From an uncultured bacterium (GTDB taxonomy: Bacteria; Bacillota; Clostridia; Lachnospirales; Lachnospiraceae): a DNA stretch of 5,624 nucleotides. A model generated the notes under the pieces. It saw only the letters and a list, made by a program, of their open reading frames with translations, ran no database searches and had not been told where the DNA came from. Of this stretch, positions 1 to 4,327 are shown piece by piece; the first letter of the stretch is position 1, and each line of letters begins with the position of its first letter. The stretch is from NCBI GenBank assembly GCA_947071365.1, contig CAMTFT010000144.1:1-5624 (forward strand), written 5' to 3'. The translations under genes were made by a program, and so were the position numbers.

Positions 1-44
1 CACCTATTAAGTCGTCGGCAGCGTCAGATGTGTATAAGAGACAG
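1..44 (+). other. Nextera (Tn5) sequencing adapter with i5 index, non-genomic
   Basis: Bases 12-44 match the Illumina Nextera Read 1 transposon adapter exactly. The last 19 bases (26-44) are the Tn5 mosaic end AGATGTGTATAAGAGACAG. Bases 1-3 (CAC) fit the end of the P5 flow-cell oligo. Bases 4-11 (CTATTAAG) occupy the i5 index position and match, from memory, Nextera XT index S518. The order P5 tail, index, Read 1 primer site and mosaic end is the full library construct, so this is untrimmed adapter and not a mobile element. Genomic sequence starts at about base 45, and the truncation of the neighbourhood at this end is technical. Confidence 0.97.
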
Positions 45-79
45 ATCCATAATACCGCTCTTTCCTTACGCATATTCTA

Positions 80-397
80 TTAATGAATGAGCCAGCTATA
101 ATCCTTGCGGCAGTCAAGAATGTAATCTACATATACTATATCGTCCTGGATTTGGTAAAGGACAAGATACCACTTTTCAATAAACATCTTATGATATTTG
201 TTTGGCGTGATGTACATTTCCTCAAAAAACGGAAAGCGCTGCGGCATCTGGGACAAAGAACGCAAAGCAGACATAATTTCTTTTTTCTTTGCTGCAGCAG
301 CCTCTTTACTAACCTGCGCCATAAAACGGATATGAATTCCCAACATAGTTTTTGCCCTGTCGGAAACAATGACTTTGTACTTTTTATTTCCTGCCAT
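80..397 (-). CDS. RelE/ParE-family toxin of a type II toxin-antitoxin pair
   Basis: This encodes 105 residues, the usual size for RelE/ParE-superfamily toxins, which act in the cytoplasm as ribosome-dependent mRNA interferases (RelE type) or gyrase poisons (ParE type). The N-terminal strand (KYKVIVSD, about 6-13) is followed by two helices, the second lysine-rich (about 30-50). A C-terminal sheet carries the family pattern K75-WYLVLYQI, then IVYVDYILDCRKDY (87-100), with basic residues K70, K75, R97 and K98 near the expected active face. The start is fixed by an AGAGGT ribosome binding site at 405-410, inside the end of the antitoxin gene and 7 bases from the ATG. The gene begins 3 bases after the antitoxin stop, so translation is probably coupled. 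It appears intact. Sequence alone does not separate a RelE from a ParE mode of action. Confidence 0.88.
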   Translation of the reverse strand: MAGNKKYKVIVSDRAKTMLGIHIRFMAQVSKEAAAAKKKEIMSALRSLSQMPQRFPFFEEMYITPNKYHKMFIEKWYLVLYQIQDDIVYVDYILDCRKDYSWLIH

Positions 398-400
398 ACA

Positions 401-667
401 TTATACCTCTGCAATCACCTCATCAAGATATACGTCCAGTTCTTCAAGGGAACAGCCGCCTTTACCTGCAATTCTGTCTTCCTGGACGGCAAGAAGTTCT
501 TCACGTAATTTCAGCATTTTTTCCCGTCTGTTGTAGGTTTCAATATCCATGACAACTAAATCCCCCTCACCATTTTTGGTAAGAAAAACTGGTTCTGCGG
601 TCTTTCTGCATTGTTCAGCAATCTCATTATAATTCTGCCTGATTGCTGCCGATGGGCGAATATTCAT
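401..667 (-). CDS. Phd/YefM-family antitoxin
   Basis: This 88-residue protein precedes the toxin in the usual antitoxin-first order. Residues 1-48 show the Phd/YefM DNA-binding pattern: MNIRPSAAIRQNYNEIAEQC, then EPVFLTKNGEGDLVVMDIETYN, which matches the family's 'epvfiTkNG..dlVvms.e.Y' core. The rest (about 49-88) is acidic and helical (REELLAVQEDR, SLEELDVYLDEVI), as expected of the segment that wraps and neutralises the toxin. Its likely roles are to bind the toxin at 80-397 and to repress their shared promoter through the N-terminal domain. A near-perfect Shine-Dalgarno sequence (AAGGAGGT at 674-681) lies 6 bases before the ATG and is much stronger than the toxin's, fitting the need for excess antitoxin. 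The family call is firm; the exact subfamily is not resolved. Confidence 0.9.
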   Translation of the reverse strand: MNIRPSAAIRQNYNEIAEQCRKTAEPVFLTKNGEGDLVVMDIETYNRREKMLKLREELLAVQEDRIAGKGGCSLEELDVYLDEVIAEV

Positions 668-673
668 AGCGGC

Positions 674-681
674 ACCTCCTT
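674..681 (-). promoter_or_regulatory. Ribosome binding site of the antitoxin gene
   Basis: The minus strand reads AAGGAGGT, a full anti-16S match, 6 bases before the ATG at 667. It settles the antitoxin start and is clearly stronger than the AGAGGT site used by the toxin gene. Confidence 0.85.
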
Positions 682-694
682 AAATCAGTAATAG

Positions 695-713
695 TAATAT
701 TCTAATCATATTA
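695..713. promoter_or_regulatory. Candidate operator of the toxin-antitoxin promoter
   Basis: An inverted repeat, TAATAT, 7 bases, ATATTA (695-700 and 708-713), covers part of the -10 box at 710-715 and the predicted transcription start. A second, weaker inverted repeat, TTTCAT/ATGAAA (720-725 and 738-743), flanks the -35 region, and ATGCA is tandemly doubled at 724-733. Phd/YefM antitoxins, alone or with toxin, repress their own promoters through short palindromes in this position. The repeat is seen directly; its role as operator is inferred, and the DNA is AT-rich enough for chance matches. Confidence 0.45.
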
Positions 714-738
714 TACCCATTTCATGCAATGCAGTCAA
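710..738 (-). promoter_or_regulatory. Sigma-A promoter of the toxin-antitoxin operon
   Basis: On the minus strand, TTGACT (733-738) and TATAAT (710-715) are separated by exactly 17 bases. That is one mismatch from the sigma-A/sigma-70 consensus. Transcription would start near 703, giving a leader of about 35 bases before the antitoxin ATG at 667. The toxin-antitoxin pair is therefore a separate unit from the SRAP gene upstream. Confidence 0.85.
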
Positions 739-823
739 TGAAAGCCCTTAAATTTCCATGTAAGCTTGCAAAAATAATTCGTCATCAAAAATTCATGGGA
801 CTTCCCTGCACCACATTGCTATT

Positions 824-1426
824 CTAAACGCCGTTATTTATTTCAAACAGGCTCAGTTGCTCATATTCTGTACTGTATACAAGATTTGACGGTTCCTTTT
901 TTAGCAACCTTTCCACGCAACCGTCATCTGTCAGCCAGCTTTCCATTTCACTTCTCTCTAAAATAAGCGGCATCCGTTCATGCACCGGTGCCATAGATGC
1001 ATTTGCCTGTGTTGTCAGAATCACAAACCGGTTTTTCCCATCATACAGATTATAGCATCCAGCCATGAACAGTAATGGCACATGGTCTGCCCTTCGAAAT
1101 GTAAATTTTTCTTTCTTCCGGTTCCATTCATAAAATCCACTGGCCGGTACCACACATCTTCGCTGGCGCACACTTTCCTGAAATGTCCGCTTCCCCAGCA
1201 CGCTTTCCGCCCTTGCATTAATCAACAGGCTCTTTCCTTCATATCCCGGAAATCCCCATTTCATATCCGTTGCTGTCAGTAAATTCCCCGGCTGTACCAG
1301 AACCGTTGCCATAGCAGAAGGACTTACATCGCCTGAGTGGTGAACAGCCAGTTTCCGGTCCAGATTCCGTACAATTTTTTCTATCTCCCTTGCAGTATCA
1401 TCCGATATACAATATCGTCCACACAT
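824..1426 (-). CDS. SRAP-domain protein (YedK/HMCES family), abasic-site DNA-protein crosslinker
   Basis: SRAP proteins bind abasic sites in single-stranded DNA and form a stable thiazolidine crosslink through the alpha-amino group and thiol of Cys2 after removal of Met1, shielding the lesion during replication. All key residues are visible: Cys2 in MCGRY, N70 and R72 in NARAES, E100 in GFYEW (97-101) and H149 in HERMP (149-153), with the usual WGF (57-59) and TTQAN (138-142) motifs. At 200 residues the protein is near normal family length. The start is unambiguous because Cys must be residue 2; AAAGGA at 1436-1441 is the ribosome binding site. The stop is TAG. The gene lies 73 bases after the acetyltransferase gene with no clear terminator between them, so cotranscription from 2014-2042 is likely. 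I see no LexA-type box, so SOS control is not supported here. Confidence 0.95.
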   Translation of the reverse strand: MCGRYCISDDTAREIEKIVRNLDRKLAVHHSGDVSPSAMATVLVQPGNLLTATDMKWGFPGYEGKSLLINARAESVLGKRTFQESVRQRRCVVPASGFYEWNRKKEKFTFRRADHVPLLFMAGCYNLYDGKNRFVILTTQANASMAPVHERMPLILERSEMESWLTDDGCVERLLKKEPSNLVYSTEYEQLSLFEINNGV

Positions 1427-1499
1427 AAACAGTTGTCCTTTCTTTTTTCTTATCCTGTCCTGGCGGCCTCCCTGTCATTCACCATTTTCTAAAAGTCCA

Positions 1500-1970
1500 T
1501 CACTGCTCCGCCAGTTCCTTCAGAGCAGGGCCACTGATACGGTACACTGTCCAGTCTTCCATAGGCTCCGCACCCATTGAAAGATAAAAATCAATACTCG
1601 GTTTATTCCAATCCAGGCACCACCACTCCAGGCGCCCGCATTTTCTTTCCGCGGCTATCCTTGCCAACTGCGTAAGCAATGCTTTTCCATAACCTTTTCC
1701 CCTGTATTCTGGTCTCACATACAAATCCTCCAGATAAATACCGGAACGGCCGAGAAACGTAGAAAAATTATGGAAGAACAAGGCAAAGCCAGCCTCTTTT
1801 TCCTCTTCCATCAAAAAAATTACTTCCGCTTTTTCTTTATCAAATATCCATTCTTCCAGCAGCTCCGGCGTTGCTACCACCTCATCCAGCATATATTCAT
1901 ATTCTGCCAGTTCCCTGATAAACTGCAAAATAAGCCCGGTGTCTTTTCTTTCTGCGTATCGGAAATCCAT
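1500..1970 (-). CDS. GNAT N-acetyltransferase, spermidine/thialysine acetyltransferase-like
   Basis: This 156-residue protein has the full GNAT fold. The acetyl-CoA loop R90-G-K-G-Y-G-K96 follows strand 4 (GIYLEDLYVRPEY, 78-89), and the C-terminal part has WCLDWNKPSIDFYLSMGAEP (117-136). The E81-D82 pair, the WN.PSI.FY pattern with Y129 as likely general acid, and the closing W140/Y143/R144 segment resemble the SSAT group (spermidine/spermine or thialysine N-acetyltransferases), which transfers acetyl from acetyl-CoA to a small amine. The substrate is not fixed by sequence. GGAGGT (1976-1981) lies 5 bases before the ATG, and a near-consensus promoter ends about 45 bases upstream, so this is the first gene of its unit with the SRAP gene behind it. 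Polyamine or lysine-analogue detoxification is plausible, but any small-amine substrate is possible. Confidence 0.9.
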   Translation of the reverse strand: MDFRYAERKDTGLILQFIRELAEYEYMLDEVVATPELLEEWIFDKEKAEVIFLMEEEKEAGFALFFHNFSTFLGRSGIYLEDLYVRPEYRGKGYGKALLTQLARIAAERKCGRLEWWCLDWNKPSIDFYLSMGAEPMEDWTVYRISGPALKELAEQ

Positions 1971-2013
1971 TCTTTACCTCCATTTTCCAGATCCATCAAT
2001 TATTTCTTTTCCC

Positions 2014-2042
2014 AGTATATCCACTCTGGCTCCCGCTGTCAA
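2014..2042 (-). promoter_or_regulatory. Sigma-A promoter of the acetyltransferase-SRAP unit
   Basis: On the minus strand, TTGACA (2037-2042, a perfect -35) and TATACT (2014-2019) are 17 bases apart. Transcription would begin near 2007, leaving a leader of about 37 bases that contains the GGAGGT site at 1976-1981. No strong operator-like repeat overlaps it, which suggests basal expression. Confidence 0.85.
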
Positions 2043-2325
2043 TTTTGCCGCACTGCCTCCTGCTCTTATCTCTACTTTATTTCATTGAGCATTTTCTCCA
2101 GCTCTTCCATGCTTTCCAGCAATATGCCTGGCCCCGGCAGCCATTCTGTCCAAATAATTCATTTCCATCATCAATTGATAAAGCACGGCTCCACAGACTG
2201 CAACACAATACGATTGTTAAGACCATCACAAACCTGTTTAAACGGAAACAAAACAACTAAAAACAAAACCATCATAATATACTTTGTCACTCTTTCGCAA
2301 TTCTCTAATTTATCAACCTCGAAAT

Positions 2326-2349
2326 AGGGAGGGGATTGCTCCCTTTTTT
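2326..2349 (+). terminator. Intrinsic terminator reading on the plus strand
   Basis: The stem AGGGAG (2326-2331) pairs with CTCCCT (2339-2344) around a 7-base loop and runs directly into six Ts (2344-2349), followed by more T-rich sequence to about 2367. The shape is right for a rho-independent terminator on the plus strand. On the minus strand the stem is followed by ATTTCGAGG, which is not a U-tract. No plus-strand gene precedes it, so what it terminates is unknown. Confidence 0.6.
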
Positions 2350-2421
2350 GACATTTTTTCTTTTTATCTTCTCGGCCAGGCAAATCCTGCACTGCCTCTG
2401 CGACGTAGCGTAATTCGACAT

Positions 2422-2435
2422 GGTGTAATTACACC
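2422..2435. repeat. Perfect 14-base palindrome in a larger dyad
   Basis: GGTGTAATTACACC is its own reverse complement. It sits within a looser dyad: GCGT (2408-2411) can pair with ACGC (2439-2442), and CGA (2401-2403) with TCG (2445-2447). It could be a regulator binding site, an RNA or cruciform hairpin, or the core of a dispersed intergenic repeat. It lies about 90 bases beyond the dehydrogenase stop, not in a promoter that I can identify. Confidence 0.6.
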
Positions 2436-2446
2436 GTAACGCAATC

Positions 2447-2477
2447 GAGGGCTGAGAAACTTCATTCCCCAGCCCCC
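2447..2477 (-). other. RNA hairpin after the SDR gene, terminator-like without a U-tract
   Basis: In minus-strand RNA, bases 2477-2465 pair with 2459-2447 through 13 consecutive pairs around the loop UGAAG (2464-2460). Three of the pairs are G-U. The same positions would be mismatched in plus-strand RNA, so the structure is strand-specific and fits an element of the transcript that leaves the dehydrogenase gene 47 bases upstream. The sequence after it (GATTGCGTT) has no T-run, so it is not a standard intrinsic terminator. It could protect the 3' end of the operon mRNA or aid Rho-type termination. Confidence 0.5.
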
Positions 2478-2524
2478 TGCAAACTGTTACTACCTATTAT
2501 ATCAGAAACGTTCCCTCTACCCTG

Positions 2525-3283
2525 CTACAGATTCGTCCACCCGCCGTCACACGTCAGAATAACTCCATTGATAAAGCTGGATTCGTCGCTCGCAAGAAAC
2601 AGCACAACATTTGCAATATCCTCCGGCATCCCCAGCTCCGGTGAATGCGTCAGCAGCGAACTGGTGCGCGCAAATCCAAATTCATTTGCCTTCGGCATCA
2701 CAAGCGGGATATCTGTTACGACACCGCCCGGGGCAATTCCGTTGCAGCGGATCTCTTCTTCCATATACATAAACGCCGTGTTTTTCGTTGCTGCCGTGAT
2801 GGCCGCTTTTGCCGCACAGTAAGCGACACCTGCCGTATTATGGAATGCTCCCACAGAACACGTATTGATGATATTGCCGCCGTCTCCCTGCTCAAGGAAC
2901 ACCTGCACTGCCTTTCTCATCGCATACATTGGGCCGATTGCATTTACCTGCATCTGTCTGGCGATCATTTCATCGGAGACATCCCCGACCGCTGTATTGT
3001 CGTCCATGATTCCTGCATTGTTGATCAGGACATCCAGTCTGCCAAATTTCTCCACAGCAAAATCAATCATTGCCTCATTATCTTCTCTTTTTCCACAGTC
3101 CCCAGCAAAAGCCAGCACCTCTCCCGGTTCATCCTTCAGTCTCTCTGCCAGTGCATCCAGTCTTTCTTTTCTGCGCGCCACAGCAACGATCTTCGCGCCC
3201 TCCGCTGCGAAGCGCTCTACGATTGCCTGTCCCATACCGGCCGATGCTCCTGTTACTATAACCACTTTTCCTTCCAGTCTCAT
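2525..3283 (-). CDS. Short-chain dehydrogenase/reductase (classical SDR), probably NADP(H)-dependent
   Basis: At 252 residues this is a typical classical SDR, oxidising an alcohol or reducing a ketone on a small molecule in the cytoplasm. The Rossmann glycine motif TGASAGMG is at 11-18, NNAG at 88-91, and the catalytic set N114, S143, Y155 and K159 is complete in order (TCSVGAFHNTAGVAYCAAKA). PGG at 185-187 and T190 follow, and the family C-terminal motif appears as DGGWTNL. Basic residues R37-R38 after strand 2 (VAVARRKERL) favour NADP(H) over NAD(H). AAAGGA (3293-3298) lies 9 bases before the ATG. It is the last gene of the operon, 33 bases after the GcvT-like gene, so it probably acts on a substrate or product of that protein. 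I cannot assign it to a named steroid, bile-acid or fatty-acid SDR. The stop is TAG. Confidence 0.93.
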   Translation of the reverse strand: MRLEGKVVIVTGASAGMGQAIVERFAAEGAKIVAVARRKERLDALAERLKDEPGEVLAFAGDCGKREDNEAMIDFAVEKFGRLDVLINNAGIMDDNTAVGDVSDEMIARQMQVNAIGPMYAMRKAVQVFLEQGDGGNIINTCSVGAFHNTAGVAYCAAKAAITAATKNTAFMYMEEEIRCNGIAPGGVVTDIPLVMPKANEFGFARTSSLLTHSPELGMPEDIANVVLFLASDESSFINGVILTCDGGWTNL

Positions 3284-3316
3284 TTCTCGCTTTCCTTTCT
3301 TCCCTTATGGATCTTT

Positions 3317-4312
3317 CTACAGCCAGCATTTGCGGGTGATAACTGCCGGAGACTCATTCTGGCCGACCGTCACCACTCTTCCCTCTACCGCCTTTTTCGC
3401 ATCAATCACAGCAAATCCAATATTTTTATCCACGGTATACCCATAAATTGCTGCACGGACGAATCCGCATGGAACACCTTTGTAGTATACGATTTCCTTC
3501 TGGGCAATGTCCTCATACGATTCATTCTGGTATTCGAGTCCAACCAATACGTGTTTGGGCCCCTCTTCCTTAGCCCTGACAAGTGCATCTCTTCCGATAA
3601 ACTCTTTATTCAGATCTACAGACCAGTCAAGTCCGCACTCAAAGGGTGTCAGCAGATACATATCCTGACGGAGTGCAAATCCCTTTTCCACCGGAAGACT
3701 TCTGACGTACACCTCCAGAATATCGATCTCCGGCGCGTGGAATTTGTCTGCACCATCGCGGATAGCCTTTTCAACCTTCTTTGTATCCTCCGTCCTGCAG
3801 TAAACCTCATACCCGTTTTCTCCGGTAAAACCGCTTCTGTGAATTTTCACTTCAATATCTCCGATTCTGTTATCCATCACAGAAAATCGTTTCAGGTCAT
3901 CGATCCGCTCTGCGGTCAGTTCATTCACTACGGACGGTGAATTCGGCCCCTGAATCGCATACATATCAATTTCATGGGTGATATCCCGATATGTAACCTC
4001 ATCATTTTCTCTGTGCTGATCCATCCACCGGATCAACTGCGGTGCATAAAGCGTAGATACCCAGTAAAGCTCCTGCTCCATATGCATGACGATCGTATCG
4101 TCAATGATCTTTCCATCCTCATTCAGCATGGTCGTATATTTCGTTTTTCCTACAGCAGCCTTTGCGATCCTGTTCACAAACAAACGATCCAGAAATGCTG
4201 CCGCGCCACTTCCCTTCACCTCTACCAGATCATGAGTCCATCGATACCAGCCGGCATTTTCCCGGACTGCCTGGTGCTGGGCGCGTGCTCTCGAATCTTC
4301 TCTGAATAACAT
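3317..4312 (-). CDS. GcvT-like aminomethyltransferase-family protein (probable folate-dependent C1 transferase or demethylase)
   Basis: This 331-residue protein belongs to the GcvT/DmdA/LigM superfamily, which moves a one-carbon unit between a substrate and tetrahydrofolate. Visible family marks are HQAVRENAGWYRWTHD (13-28), TMLNEDGKIIDDTIV (61-75, with D71/D72 at the position of the GcvT catalytic Asp), AIQGPNS (119-125), RSGFTGENGYEVY (159-171), VRSLPVEKG (203-211, E209 near the conserved folate-site Glu), CGLDWSVDL (226-234) and FIGRDAL (238-244). Compared with true GcvT it lacks about 25 N-terminal residues (the LYD..H...GAKMV.F.GW.MP part), and its C-terminal barrel is divergent. No glycine-cleavage P, H or L gene is present, so a role in that system is unlikely. 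GGGGG-rich ribosome binding at 4320-4325 lies 7 bases before the ATG, and the gene starts 15 bases after the 401-residue gene. The substrate is unknown; N-, O- or S-demethylation are all possible. Confidence 0.85.
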   Translation of the reverse strand: MLFREDSRARAQHQAVRENAGWYRWTHDLVEVKGSGAAAFLDRLFVNRIAKAAVGKTKYTTMLNEDGKIIDDTIVMHMEQELYWVSTLYAPQLIRWMDQHRENDEVTYRDITHEIDMYAIQGPNSPSVVNELTAERIDDLKRFSVMDNRIGDIEVKIHRSGFTGENGYEVYCRTEDTKKVEKAIRDGADKFHAPEIDILEVYVRSLPVEKGFALRQDMYLLTPFECGLDWSVDLNKEFIGRDALVRAKEEGPKHVLVGLEYQNESYEDIAQKEIVYYKGVPCGFVRAAIYGYTVDKNIGFAVIDAKKAVEGRVVTVGQNESPAVITRKCWL

Positions 4313-4327
4313 TCCAAATCCCCCTCT

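Larger units (their letters stand above)
2043..2524. other. Gene-free stretch with structured elements and possible decayed reading frames
   Basis: No frame on either strand here looks like an intact gene. Minus-strand fragments have some coding flavour but are broken by stops and frame changes. A piece starting at a possible GTG (near 2290) encodes a hydrophobic segment beginning MTKYIMMVLFLVVLFPFKQV and ends at 2171. A downstream open frame at 2072-2158, with no good start, ends in the helix-like LLESMEELEKMLNEIK. These may be remnants of a small membrane protein gene, but no family is recognised. The stretch also contains a plus-strand terminator (2326-2349), a 14-base palindrome (2422-2435), a minus-strand hairpin (2447-2477), a short inverted repeat AGGCA/TGCCT (2378-2382 and 2393-2397) and an extended -10-like TGATATAAT on the minus strand (2496-2504) without a -35 match. 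Confidence 0.5.

Noticed and set aside
12..44. End of a Tn5/IS50 transposon
   Set aside because: The mosaic end is preceded by the Read 1 primer sequence and an index, which exist only in Nextera libraries.
783..815. Terminator after the SRAP gene (GGG AAGT CCC followed by TTTTT on the minus strand)
   Set aside because: The stem is only three pairs with mismatched flanks, too weak to call.
1770..2327. 185-codon plus-strand open frame ending next to the plus-strand terminator
   Set aside because: Its start lies inside the acetyltransferase gene on the other strand. The translation is Phe/Ser/His-rich low-complexity sequence with no domain. The nearby terminator makes it tempting, but no promoter or ribosome binding site supports it.
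2645..3940. Long 431-codon open frame on the plus strand
   Set aside because: It lies antisense to the SDR and GcvT-like genes and spans their intergenic gap. Its translation is rich in Cys, His, Ser and Phe with no domain pattern, and the minus-strand genes beneath it have clear motifs and ribosome binding sites.
3317..4312. True glycine-cleavage T protein (gcvT)
   Set aside because: It lacks the N-terminal segment, has a divergent C-terminal barrel and has no P, H or L protein genes beside it.
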